Below are positions 9,215 through 17,412 of a DNA stretch of 64,000 nucleotides, piece after piece (within the stretch, counting starts at the first letter, position 1; every line of letters begins with the position of its first letter). Source of the DNA: Pseudoflavitalea sp. G-6-1-2 (lineage in GTDB: Bacteria > Bacteroidota > Bacteroidia > Chitinophagales > Chitinophagaceae). The translations under genes were made by a program, and so were the position numbers. Where the stretch lies: assembly GCF_012927185.1 (NCBI RefSeq), contig NZ_JABBGB010000002.1:62001-126000 (forward strand), written 5' to 3'. The notes beneath the pieces were generated by a model. That model saw nothing but the letters and a program-made list of their open reading frames with translations. It did not search any database and was not told the origin of the DNA.

Positions 9215-10603
9215 ATGAAAACATTATCCGGTTTAGTTGAACAGACAAAAGTTTGCTTACTTTTCTTCGTTGCTGTCTTGCTTTCATTAACGGTCAATGC
9301 CCAGAAGAAAACCATGCATGCAGCATTTGTGGGCACCAGATGGGAACCCAGTACCATGATGGGCGGTGGAATGACCAGTACACAGGTAATCATTTATTTC
9401 AGACCGGATGGCACTTACACGCATACATTGGGCAACAACTGGCAAAAGGATATCGACGGACATTACACCATCGTTCCCGGAAGTATCCTACTCACGGATA
9501 ATAAAGGAGAAAAGGAAACCATCCCTTACAAAGGCGATGGCAGCTTCTGGTACGATCGCACTTCGGTATACAAAAAAGAACCTTCCAATAAGATCCCACC
9601 CGGCTATTACAGTTTCAGCACCAGCTCCGGCAGCGGCGGCATTGGTTCCGGTACCAATGCCCCATACGTGGGAGGCCGCTCCCATAAAGGATTTCAGTTC
9701 AATGCCGATGGGAGTTTCACATCCGGCACATCCAGCTCCACTTACATTTCGGGTGAAAATGTAAGCGGTTACGGAAACAAAAAAAGAGATGAAGACGGCA
9801 CTTATACCATCAAAGACGGATTGCTTACACTGCACTTCAACAATGGCGAAAAAAGTGTGAACAGCTGTTTCACTTCCGATGCCGTATCGTCGATTGTTCT
9901 GAACGGCACCACGTACTATGCGGAAGAAAAAGATGCAAAGAAAGAATCTGCTGCTGCATCACCCAAAAGTGCACCGGTGGCCGATGCCGCATCCGCAAAA
10001 GCATTTCTGAAGAAAGTGAATCAGGCAAACGGCGGTAAACAATTGGATGAAGTAGTTACTGCAAAACTGGATTATTCGATGGGAAACGGAGCTATTCAGA
10101 TCATCACCCTGCTCGATCTGCCGCAATCCAAAATACGGATGGAATACAGGAGGAACGGACAATTGATGGGCATCGAACAGACCGATGCCAATGCAGGATG
10201 GGAATATGCCAATGGCAAATCAACTCCCCTCACCCCACAAAGGATCAGGGAAATGCAGGATGTTTTCTTTCATGGCATATTCAATCTGCAAACGTCCCGG
10301 CTGAACTCATTAAAACTGCTGTCTGCACCAAAGGCTTCCGGCGAAGAAACAACGCTGGTGGTTGGTACACCCGATGGAACTGTGCTGGGATGGGCGTTCG
10401 ACAAGGATAACCATCTCACAGGTAAAGCCAGCAAGATCGATGGGAAACCAGTCACGCATTTCTTCTCAGGTTTTAAAACTGTTCAGAACATAGTACTGCC
10501 TTTCTCTGTAAAGGAAATCAGGGATAATAAAACCTTCACTTATGTGTTCAGCAGTTTTGAGATAAATCCATCACTGGGCGCCAATGCCTGGGCGAAGCCG
10601 TAG
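9215..10603 (+). CDS. Secreted two-domain protein of unknown function (LolA-like C-terminal half)
   Basis: A 462-residue protein with a signal peptide ending near residue 29 (LTVNAQ). The N-terminal half holds two repeats built on TYTHTLGNNWQKDIDGHYTI and SFTSGTSS ... DEDGTYTIKDG, each a beta-rich unit around a D-G-x-Y-T-I motif. After an Ala/Lys linker (about 245-265) the C-terminal half (KAFLKKVNQANGGKQLDEVV onward) resembles the periplasmic lipoprotein-carrier-like fold used by LolA/outer-membrane-lipoprotein-sorting proteins. I do not recognise the full architecture. It is monocistronic, divergent from the sigma gene, and probably periplasmic. Confidence 0.7.
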   Translation: MKTLSGLVEQTKVCLLFFVAVLLSLTVNAQKKTMHAAFVGTRWEPSTMMGGGMTSTQVIIYFRPDGTYTHTLGNNWQKDIDGHYTIVPGSILLTDNKGEKETIPYKGDGSFWYDRTSVYKKEPSNKIPPGYYSFSTSSGSGGIGSGTNAPYVGGRSHKGFQFNADGSFTSGTSSSTYISGENVSGYGNKKRDEDGTYTIKDGLLTLHFNNGEKSVNSCFTSDAVSSIVLNGTTYYAEEKDAKKESAAASPKSAPVADAASAKAFLKKVNQANGGKQLDEVVTAKLDYSMGNGAIQIITLLDLPQSKIRMEYRRNGQLMGIEQTDANAGWEYANGKSTPLTPQRIREMQDVFFHGIFNLQTSRLNSLKLLSAPKASGEETTLVVGTPDGTVLGWAFDKDNHLTGKASKIDGKPVTHFFSGFKTVQNIVLPFSVKEIRDNKTFTYVFSSFEINPSLGANAWAKP

Positions 10604-10615
10604 GCCGCCCTGCAC

Positions 10616-10631
10616 TACCGGTAAACCAGTA
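10616..10631 (+). promoter_or_regulatory. 16-base element shared with the paralogous TPR gene
   Basis: TACCGGTAAACCAGTA lies about 100 bases upstream of the TPR lipoprotein gene. The exact reverse complement occurs at 58293-58308 upstream of the paralogous TPR gene, with a second near-copy there. It sits 60 bases ahead of a -7-like TATTTTTG, in a position suited to a transcription factor site. Confidence 0.5.
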
Positions 10632-10690
10632 TTTTTCTCCTACACGCTTCATTGTTCATAAATCGGTGATCCCCCTTTCTGATATACCAT

Positions 10691-10698
10691 TATTTTTG
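10691..10698 (+). promoter_or_regulatory. Bacteroidota -7 promoter element for the TPR gene
   Basis: TATTTTTG matches TAnnTTTG and lies 35 bases before the ATG. No good -33 TTG is present at the expected distance, which would suit an activator-dependent promoter. Confidence 0.45.
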
Positions 10699-10733
10699 TT
10701 GATACAACACCACTTAATCAATAGTTCCGGACT

Positions 10734-12416
10734 ATGAAACAGCATTATTTCAGATGGACTGGTTGCTCCCTCCTGGTTGCGACCTTATTGATGACGAATT
10801 GCAAAAGCGATCCCAAATCGCCTGCAGCCATTGCGAAACTTACAGATACCGCCTTTGTGAAACTCATGGAAGGCAATCTCGATGCAGCACAGGAAACGGC
10901 TGCAAGTGTGATCAATGCCGACAGCAGCAATGGCCTCGCTTACCTGCTCAGGGCCAGCAACCTGCTTTTTGAAAAAGGAGATCTCAGTCTGGCGCAGGCC
11001 GATCTGGAGAAAGCCGTGCAGCTGAGTCCCAACAACGGTGTCTGTCATGCATTTCTCGCAGAATGTTACAGAAAACAAAGCAATGCAACAGCCGCGAAAC
11101 AGTCTGCGGATAAAGCCATCAGCCTTTTGCAGTCACCTGCTACAGCCATGGATCATTTCGCCCTGGGACTTGCACATACCATTGCAGAGAAACCGGAAGC
11201 AGCCATTGCCGATTACAGAAATGCCATCGCACTTAACCCGCGTTATGCAGGAGCCTATCTGAAAAAAGGGGCCCTGTTCTATGGCCAAAATCAGAACGAT
11301 TCTGCATTTGCGGATCTCTCGAAAGCCATCGAGATCAACGATGGTTTTGAAGAAGCCTACATGATGCGCGGCAATATTCTTTTTGCGCAACAACAGTTCG
11401 ACGCTGCTGCGCAGGATTACAGCAAAACCATTGCGCTCGATCCCAAATCACCAACGGGATATCTTTACAGAGGCAATATCTATGCGAAGCAAAAACAATA
11501 CGAGCAGGCAGCCACCGATCTTACCAAAGCCATTGAATTGAGTCCGGACAATATGGATGCCTATATCGAACGTGCCAATGCTTACTACTACAATAAACAA
11601 TACGACGATGCACTGAGCGATTACAAAAAAATTGTAGAGATGAGTCCTGATTTCGCCAATGGATGGCTCTACGTAGGTATTGTGCAACACGAAAAACAAC
11701 AGTACAACGAAGCGATAGCGAGCTACACAAAAGCGATCGACCTCGATTCTGCGAATCTCTACGCATATGCCAACCGCGCCGATGCGCTGGATGCCATCGG
11801 AGAAAAGAAAAATGCGAACAGGGACAGAAAAATATACGCTGACCTCGGCGGTGAAATCACTGCCTCCGGAGAAAGCACCACACGTTCCATTTTTCCGGGA
11901 AGCACATTCGATGCATCCGAGGCCAGGGCTGCATTAGAGCGTGGATCATCCACCATCCGCGGAAGAGCCTGCACCAAAGTAGACGGAAGGATCTTCGATG
12001 CACAGGGAGTGAAAGTGGTACTCTTCCCCGTAACAGCTTATCTCGAAGAATGGTACGATCTCAGAAGAAAAAAAGAAGGACGGAAAACGAATGTGTATAT
12101 GTCTACCGAAGCCAATCAATACCGCATCGAAACCTCCTGTGATTACGATGGGCGTTTTGCATTCGAGGGATTGAAACCGGGGCGTTATTTCATCCAGATC
12201 ATTCATAATTTCAATCAGATGAAAACTGCCAGAATCTATACCGGTTCTGATACTTACTGGAATGGCCCGGTGAGGACCACCACCAATTACTACTACGATC
12301 AGAACTATGTGGTGGCACGCTCCAAACGACTGGAAAAATGGGTAGAGATCAAAGAGGATGGCGATACTAAAAAAGTAACGCTGGCGAATGGTCTGATCAA
12401 GAGTTGTGTATTCTGA
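10734..12416 (+). CDS. TPR-repeat lipoprotein with conserved cysteine-containing C-terminal domain
   Basis: A 560-residue predicted lipoprotein (lipobox LMTNC). Residues about 45-375 are consecutive tetratricopeptide repeats of 34 residues with typical A..D..KAI.L.P motifs. The last 170 residues form a separate beta-rich domain with FAFEGLKPGRYFIQI, reminiscent of carboxypeptidase-regulatory/Cna-B-like folds, plus three Cys (RACTK, SCD, KSC). The gene at 58431-60269 has the same repeats and a very similar C-terminal domain, so the two are paralogues. Probably a periplasmic scaffold; no partner is visible nearby. Confidence 0.8.
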   Translation: MKQHYFRWTGCSLLVATLLMTNCKSDPKSPAAIAKLTDTAFVKLMEGNLDAAQETAASVINADSSNGLAYLLRASNLLFEKGDLSLAQADLEKAVQLSPNNGVCHAFLAECYRKQSNATAAKQSADKAISLLQSPATAMDHFALGLAHTIAEKPEAAIADYRNAIALNPRYAGAYLKKGALFYGQNQNDSAFADLSKAIEINDGFEEAYMMRGNILFAQQQFDAAAQDYSKTIALDPKSPTGYLYRGNIYAKQKQYEQAATDLTKAIELSPDNMDAYIERANAYYYNKQYDDALSDYKKIVEMSPDFANGWLYVGIVQHEKQQYNEAIASYTKAIDLDSANLYAYANRADALDAIGEKKNANRDRKIYADLGGEITASGESTTRSIFPGSTFDASEARAALERGSSTIRGRACTKVDGRIFDAQGVKVVLFPVTAYLEEWYDLRRKKEGRKTNVYMSTEANQYRIETSCDYDGRFAFEGLKPGRYFIQIIHNFNQMKTARIYTGSDTYWNGPVRTTTNYYYDQNYVVARSKRLEKWVEIKEDGDTKKVTLANGLIKSCVF

Positions 12417-12440
12417 TAAAATATTGGATCAAACTGCTAA

Positions 12441-12472
12441 AGGGGACAGGGAAAAATTATTCCCTGTCCCCT
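12441..12472 (+). terminator. Hairpin terminator after the TPR gene
   Basis: A perfect 13-bp stem (AGGGGACAGGGAA / TTCCCTGTCCCCT) with a 6-base loop lies 25 bases after the TPR stop. The following CTTCATTTG is only partly T-rich, so termination may be partial. The stem also overlaps the region where the -33 of the HxlR gene would lie. Confidence 0.6.
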
Positions 12473-12512
12473 CTTCATTTGCAAATATTAATTTTGATAA
12501 AATCATTCGCGT

Positions 12513-12914
12513 ATGTACCAGAGGAAGATACCGGAGTTGCTGGATTGCGGCCTGGCCGTAGCTCTCAAAGTGATCGGCGGAAAATGGAAGTCATGGATCA
12601 TCGACTGTATCCGGCGTGATATCAGAAGACCGAGCGCCATTCATCGTGAGATGGATGTGATTGCACCTCGTGTGATCAATCTTCATCTGAAAGAACTGGA
12701 AGAGCATGGCATCATTTACAAAGTGATCTTTGCCGATGTTCCTCCGCGCGTTGAATACAGGTTCACTGCTGTTGGTGAAAGTCTGCTGCCCCTGCTCGCT
12801 CAGCTCGAAGACTGGGGCAATGCCAACAAAGAATACATCAACCGCAATGTGGAAGAATATGCTCCGGGCTCCTGCCAATTTCTGCCGGAGCAGCAGGCGG
12901 CAAAAGCCTCGTAG
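12513..12914 (+). CDS. HxlR (DUF24) family winged-helix transcriptional regulator
   Basis: A 133-residue HxlR regulator. The start MYQRKIPELLDCGLAVALKVIGGKWKSWII is typical, with IGGKW marking helix 1 of the winged helix and Cys12 at the place where redox-sensing members carry their reactive cysteine. The recognition helix region is PRVINLHLKELEEHGII. A -7-like TAATTTTG lies at 12489-12496. It is convergent, with three bases between stops, with an imine-reductase-like dehydrogenase that is a likely target; a dyad operator lies upstream of that gene at 13930. Confidence 0.92.
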   Translation: MYQRKIPELLDCGLAVALKVIGGKWKSWIIDCIRRDIRRPSAIHREMDVIAPRVINLHLKELEEHGIIYKVIFADVPPRVEYRFTAVGESLLPLLAQLEDWGNANKEYINRNVEEYAPGSCQFLPEQQAAKAS

Positions 12915-12917
12915 CCA

Positions 12918-13802
12918 TTAACGCATCACTTTGATGATGGCAGCATGCTCCTCTTTTCCGAAACCCGCATCCACTGCACGTTGGAAGAGATTGGCGGCAA
13001 ACTCCGGAAGATCACTGCCGATGCCTGCTTCTTTCGAATGCTGCACCAGCATATGCAGATCGAGCGCTGTTGTATTGATGGTGCTTTCTGGATCAGTGAA
13101 TTTTCCATGATGAATTACATTGCCCATATGCTTCGATTCTTCTGCCAGCATGGGTGAAATATTTGCGATCAGCGATCCGAACGCATCAACCGGCAAGCCT
13201 GCATTTTCGGTGATGAGTGCGCCATGCACAAATCCAATCCAGCTGCCTGCGAGATAGGCCATCACCGAGTTGAACATCACTGCAGATGCCCCAGGTTCAT
13301 TGCCAACATAACTGATTGTTCCCAATGCTTTCAAAGTTTCTTCAAACTCAGTAATGGCACTTTGATTGCCCGACATAGTGATGGTCGCTTCCGGCGTTCC
13401 TACCTGTCTTGGCCAGGCGAGTATATCTCCATTCAATGCTCTGCCTCCGTTCTGTTGCACCCACGCATCGAACTCACGCGCTTCTTTCGGTGTGCCGGTG
13501 CTGAGCTGCACGAGTGTTCGATTGTGAAGCAGACTGGCATCCACGCCGTCGAATATCTTTTTAGACACTTTGTAGTCAGATACGATAGTTACCACCAACG
13601 GACTTGCCTGGATGGCAGTTGCGAGATCCGGCGCTGCTGTGGCTCCTGCTGCAACAAGCGGCGCTGCTTTTGATGCATCTCTGTTCCAGACTGTAACGTC
13701 AAATCCGTCGGAAACGAATGCTCCTGCAATGGCGGATCCCATGGAGCCAAGTCCGATTACCGTTACTTTTTCTCTTGCTTCGTTTGCTTTTCCTGTAGTC
13801 AT
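12918..13802 (-). CDS. NAD(P)-dependent oxidoreductase, imine-reductase-like beta-hydroxyacid dehydrogenase superfamily
   Basis: A 294-residue protein with an N-terminal Rossmann fold (VTVIGLGSMGSAIAGAF, about residues 13-29) and an all-helical C-terminal half. In beta-hydroxyacid dehydrogenases a catalytic Lys lies in the G-x-G-x-x-x-K-x-x-N motif; here the corresponding segment is GNEPGASAVMFNSVMAYL without Lys, as in imine reductases and their relatives. The substrate cannot be read from sequence. A full -33/-7 promoter lies at 13831-13861 and a dyad operator further upstream. The neighbouring HxlR gene probably regulates it. Confidence 0.85.
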   Translation of the reverse strand: MTTGKANEAREKVTVIGLGSMGSAIAGAFVSDGFDVTVWNRDASKAAPLVAAGATAAPDLATAIQASPLVVTIVSDYKVSKKIFDGVDASLLHNRTLVQLSTGTPKEAREFDAWVQQNGGRALNGDILAWPRQVGTPEATITMSGNQSAITEFEETLKALGTISYVGNEPGASAVMFNSVMAYLAGSWIGFVHGALITENAGLPVDAFGSLIANISPMLAEESKHMGNVIHHGKFTDPESTINTTALDLHMLVQHSKEAGIGSDLPEFAANLFQRAVDAGFGKEEHAAIIKVMR

Positions 13803-13830
13803 AAATTTGTCTTTTGTTTTATTGTTGATG

Positions 13831-13861
13831 CAAACTTAGACCAGCCATCCACCCTGAACAA
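13831..13861 (-). promoter_or_regulatory. Bacteroidota promoter (-33 and -7) of the oxidoreductase gene
   Basis: On the minus strand TTG (13861-13859), 20 bases, then TAAGTTTG (13838-13831). Both elements and their spacing match the TTG-N19-21-TAnnTTTG consensus. The leader would be about 25 bases. Confidence 0.65.
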
Positions 13862-13929
13862 TAAGGGAAAAAAGTTTCAGGTGGGGGAAAAATTTAGCCC
13901 TGTGGCTGCATCAAAAGCGAACAATCCCT

Positions 13930-13965
13930 GTATCAGAAATGATACGGCTATATCAGGAATAGTAT
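13930..13965. promoter_or_regulatory. Dyad operator GTATCA-N4-TGATAC plus a degenerate second copy
   Basis: GTATCAGAAATGATAC (13930-13945) is a perfect 6-bp dyad with 4-base spacer. A weaker copy, ATATCAGGAATAGTAT (13950-13965), follows 20 bases later, two helical turns. The same dyad occurs beside another HxlR gene at 23079. It lies between the oxidoreductase and the MacB-type permease, so either could be the target. Confidence 0.55.
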
Positions 13966-14019
13966 GGTAATTGTTTGTTATTCAGTTGGATATGGGCTGG
14001 CACACTCTTGAGTGATCAT

Positions 14020-14039
14020 ATCAGCCGGAAATCAGCCGG
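14020..14039 (+). repeat. Short direct repeat ATCAGCCGG
   Basis: ATCAGCCGG occurs twice with an 11-base period, ending 20 bases before the permease ATG. One helical turn of spacing would suit protein binding, but it may be chance. Confidence 0.35.
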
Positions 14040-14059
14040 TATACGTTAATATTGTCACT

Positions 14060-16453
14060 ATGCTGAAATCTTATCTCAAAATTGCCTGGCGGAATCTGAG
14101 CCGTAATAAAACTTATGGAATACTCAATATAGCCGGACTGGCATTATCCATCACCTGCGGCATATTGGTATTTGTGCTGGTGAAGTATCATCTCAGCTTC
14201 GATAATTTTCATAAAGATTCTGCGCGCATCTATCGCTTCGTAACGGAGCAGCACAGAGATGAAGTAACTTATTCATCGAGTGTGCCGCCAGCATTCGGAG
14301 CAACGTTCCGCAACGATTACAGTTTTGGTGAAAAAGTAGCGCGCATAGTGAGTTTCGATAAAGAACTGATTTCGATTGAAAGCGGGAAAGACGTAAAGAA
14401 ATTCAAAGAAGCATCCGGGCCTGTGTTTGCAGAGAAAGAATACTTCGAGATCTTCAATTTCCCGATGCTGAAAGGCAATCAGCAGACAGCTTTAACTGAA
14501 CCCAATTCTGCCATCATCACAGAAAGGCTGGCGAAGAAATATTTTGGCAATGATGATGCAATGGGTAAAGTGCTGAAGGTGGGCAATAAGATTGAAGTGA
14601 AGATAACGGGAGTACTGAAAGACCTCCCTGCCAATTCCGATCAGGAAGCGGGATTGTTCATCTCATGGCCAACCATTGCCCGTTACGACAATTGGTTTTC
14701 TCAGCCCGATGCATGGGGCGGTATCTCCAGCGAGCTGCAATGCTTTGTTCGTTTAAACGAAAATGTGCAACCTGCATCTGTGGAAGCAGTGTTGCCTGCT
14801 TATGTAAAGAAGTATCGCCCTAAGAATAAGAATGTACACGTGTACAAACTTCAACCGATTGCCGACTGGCATTTCGATGCACGATACGGTGGTGTGATGG
14901 AAAAAAAGAATATCTGGATACTGTGTTTCATTGGTCTGTTCCTCATCATTACTGCCTGCGTTAACTTCGTGAATCTGGCTACAGCACAGGCTTTGAAGCG
15001 ATCCAAAGAAGTAGGCATCAAGAAAGTGCTGGGAAGCCTCCGCAATACATTGTTCTGGCAGTTCATTGCAGAGACTGCGATGATCACCACTGCAGCAGCA
15101 GCGCTTGCTCTTGGTTTGGCTTATATATTGTTGCCCGCGGTGAACGATCTGTTCAGTGCATCGGTTAACCTCAACATATTTCAGAACTGGCAGCTGCTGC
15201 TGTTTATTCCGCTGCTGATATTGCTGGTAACATTTTTAGCGGGTGTATATCCCGGCATGGTGTTATCCGGCTTCAGACCTATTACGGCATTGAAAGGCAA
15301 ACTGTCCATGCAGCATATCGGAGGGTTCAATGTGAGACGTGGATTGATTGTGGCACAGTTCAGCATTTCGCTGGTGCTGATCATCAGCATGATTGTGATC
15401 ACCCGACAGATGGAGTACGCAAAAAAATCGGAACTCGGATTCAGAAAAGATGCTATCGTAATGTTGCCGCTGGGAGCGGATTCTATGGGAGTTGCCGTGC
15501 AGACATTGCAGCACAAGCTGGCTGATATTCCGGGGGTGGAGAAAGTAACTGCCTGTTATGCGGCGCCCGGTTCGGAAGAATCGTGGTTCAATATGGTGAG
15601 CTTCGATAATCGTCCGGAACCTGAAGATTTCAGAGTGAACATCAAAGCAGGTGATGATCAGTACCTGTCTGCATTCGACCTGAAACTGGTTGCCGGCAGA
15701 AATATCTTTCCATCAGACAGTGTTCGTGAGGCGGTAGTGAACGAAACGCTGGTGCGCAAACTGGGCATAAAAAGTGTTGAAGAAGCGATTGGTCACAAGA
15801 TCAATCTGAACGGTGGTAAAACTCCTGCAAGTATCGTAGGGGTAGTAAAAGATTTTCACGATAAATCTTTTCACGAAGACATCAACCCCGTTTGCATTAC
15901 AAGTTATACCGACTTTTACGGTAATTATGCAGTAAGAGTAAGACCCGATAAACTCGGTTCTGTATTGCCACAGCTGGAAGCAGTGTGGAGCAATATGTAT
16001 CCTGAAAAACTCTATGAGTCTCAGTTTCTGGATGCTAAGATTGCAGCGTTCTACGAAACGGAAGCAACGATGCTGCAGCTGATCCGTGTGTTCTCATTCA
16101 TTGCCATCTTTATCGGATGCCTTGGCTTGTATGGACTGGTAGCGTTTATGGTAACCCAGAAGACCAAAGAGATCGGTATCAGAAAAGTATTGGGAAGCAG
16201 CATGCGCGAGATCCTCTGGATCTTCGGAAAAGAATTTGCGCTGCTGATTGTGATTGCATTCTTAATTGCCGCTCCGCTTGGATGGTGGCTGATGCATAGC
16301 TGGCTGCAGGATTTTGAGTATCATATCAACATCGGAGTAGTTGAATTTGCATTGGCTATACTGCTGATTGCAACGGTTACAGCCATTACGGTAGGATTTC
16401 AAAGCATCAAAGCATCGCTGATGAACCCGGTTAAGAGCCTGAGGTCAGAATAA
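14060..16453 (+). CDS. MacB/FtsX-type ABC transporter permease
   Basis: A 797-residue permease. The start at ATG 14060 (MLKSYLKIAWRNLSRNKTYG) is the canonical family start. Order: membrane helix 1 (about 21-41), a periplasmic MacB core domain, three helices about residues 290-410 (FtsX), a second helix and periplasmic domain about 430-660, and three C-terminal helices (about 680-790) with the FtsX signature TKEIGIRKVLGSSMREIL. This duplicated architecture is typical of Bacteroidota permeases. No ATPase gene is adjacent, so the partner is encoded elsewhere. Such transporters often export peptides or act in envelope stress; the cargo here is unknown. Confidence 0.9.
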   Translation: MLKSYLKIAWRNLSRNKTYGILNIAGLALSITCGILVFVLVKYHLSFDNFHKDSARIYRFVTEQHRDEVTYSSSVPPAFGATFRNDYSFGEKVARIVSFDKELISIESGKDVKKFKEASGPVFAEKEYFEIFNFPMLKGNQQTALTEPNSAIITERLAKKYFGNDDAMGKVLKVGNKIEVKITGVLKDLPANSDQEAGLFISWPTIARYDNWFSQPDAWGGISSELQCFVRLNENVQPASVEAVLPAYVKKYRPKNKNVHVYKLQPIADWHFDARYGGVMEKKNIWILCFIGLFLIITACVNFVNLATAQALKRSKEVGIKKVLGSLRNTLFWQFIAETAMITTAAAALALGLAYILLPAVNDLFSASVNLNIFQNWQLLLFIPLLILLVTFLAGVYPGMVLSGFRPITALKGKLSMQHIGGFNVRRGLIVAQFSISLVLIISMIVITRQMEYAKKSELGFRKDAIVMLPLGADSMGVAVQTLQHKLADIPGVEKVTACYAAPGSEESWFNMVSFDNRPEPEDFRVNIKAGDDQYLSAFDLKLVAGRNIFPSDSVREAVVNETLVRKLGIKSVEEAIGHKINLNGGKTPASIVGVVKDFHDKSFHEDINPVCITSYTDFYGNYAVRVRPDKLGSVLPQLEAVWSNMYPEKLYESQFLDAKIAAFYETEATMLQLIRVFSFIAIFIGCLGLYGLVAFMVTQKTKEIGIRKVLGSSMREILWIFGKEFALLIVIAFLIAAPLGWWLMHSWLQDFEYHINIGVVEFALAILLIATVTAITVGFQSIKASLMNPVKSLRSE

Positions 16454-16497
16454 GTGATTGATGCTTTCTAAAATAGTTCGATTGGAATATTAACGTT

Positions 16498-16525
16498 GAA
16501 CGGGCTAAGTTTTCTTAGCCCGTTC
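16498..16525. terminator. Bidirectional terminator between permease and DJ-1 gene
   Basis: A perfect 12-bp stem (GAACGGGCTAAG / CTTAGCCCGTTC) with a TTTT loop, followed by a T-rich TTAATTTTATT on the plus strand. It separates two convergent genes. Confidence 0.85.
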
Positions 16526-16546
16526 TTAATTTTATTGATAGCGGAA

Positions 16547-17320
16547 TTATTTCAGCAAGCCGAGCAATGCCTCGCCCACAGCCTTGGCTGATTGCGGGTT
16601 CTGGCCGGTCACTACCCTGTTGTCTACTGTTACGTGCGGCTGCCACAAACCTGATTTTTCAAACTTCGCTCCGCGTTCGATCAGTTTTGATTCCAGTGCA
16701 AAAGGAACCACGTTTTCCAGTTTCACTGCCGCTTCTTCTTCATTGGTGAACGCATTTATTTTCTTGCCGTCCACGAGATATTTTCCGTTGTTCAGTTTGA
16801 TGTTCACCAAACCTGCAGGGCCATGGCAAACAGCGCCTACGACTCCGTTGTTCTCATAGATGCGTTGAGCAAGACCTGCCAGTGCTGTGTTGTCTGCAAA
16901 ATCCCACATGGCTCCATGTCCGCCTGCGTAGAAGATAGCTGCATACTCATCCGGATTGATTTCCGATGGCGTATGCGTGTGCTCTACTTTGTTGCGGTAC
17001 TCTTTATTTTCCCAGAATTCTTTATTGGTGGCATCGTCGAGATTGAAACCATCTACAGGTGCTTTGCCTCCTTTCGGACTAACGAAGTCGATCTCATAAC
17101 CGGCCTTGTGCAGTACTTCCCAGGGATGTGAAACTTCACTAAGGTAATAACCGGTTGGTTCGTTGGTGCTTCCTTTTTTATCGTGGCTTGTAACCACAAA
17201 CAGAACTTTCTTTTTCATAGTGCTTTTTTTAGTTTGTGCCAGAGCATGGTTACTGATTGCAAAACTTACTATTGCAAGTACCATCAATAGCTTTGAAACA
17301 GATGAAATGCGTTTGCTCAT
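16547..17320 (-). CDS. DJ-1/PfpI family protein with signal peptide (type 1 glutamine amidotransferase-like, Hsp31/glyoxalase III type)
   Basis: A 257-residue protein. From ATG 17320 it has a signal peptide (MSKRISSVSKLLMVLAIVSF, ending HALAQ), then the DJ-1/PfpI domain. Cys165-His166 in AVCHGPAGL is the nucleophile elbow and Glu54 (STNEPTGYY) the usual acidic partner, so catalytic residues of the Hsp31/glyoxalase III class are kept. An internal Met35 (MKKKVLFVV) would give a cytosolic form instead. The gene follows a Crp/Fnr gene, and the 92-base gap holds a perfect CRP-type dyad, so that regulator likely controls it. It may act in methylglyoxal or protein-damage defence. Confidence 0.88.
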   Translation of the reverse strand: MSKRISSVSKLLMVLAIVSFAISNHALAQTKKSTMKKKVLFVVTSHDKKGSTNEPTGYYLSEVSHPWEVLHKAGYEIDFVSPKGGKAPVDGFNLDDATNKEFWENKEYRNKVEHTHTPSEINPDEYAAIFYAGGHGAMWDFADNTALAGLAQRIYENNGVVGAVCHGPAGLVNIKLNNGKYLVDGKKINAFTNEEEAAVKLENVVPFALESKLIERGAKFEKSGLWQPHVTVDNRVVTGQNPQSAKAVGEALLGLLK

Positions 17321-17383
17321 TTTTGTATTAGTTGATTTGCAGTACAAAATTGGGAAAAGCATTACTGCCGGCACAGGAGCCAT

Positions 17384-17412
17384 ATCACAGATTAATTGTG
17401 ATGTAGGTCACA
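17384..17412. promoter_or_regulatory. CRP-type operator upstream of the DJ-1 gene
   Basis: TGTGATGTAGGTCACA (17397-17412) is TGTGA-N6-TCACA, identical to the classical CRP consensus. A further inverted half, ATCACA at 17384-17389, pairs with TGTGAT at 17397-17402 with 7 bases between. The array lies directly after the Crp/Fnr stop codon and ahead of the DJ-1 gene. Confidence 0.65.

Noticed and set aside
9055-9393. 112-codon minus-strand frame upstream of the sigma gene
   Set aside because: It covers the divergent promoter region and the signal peptide of the plus-strand gene; no domain is visible.
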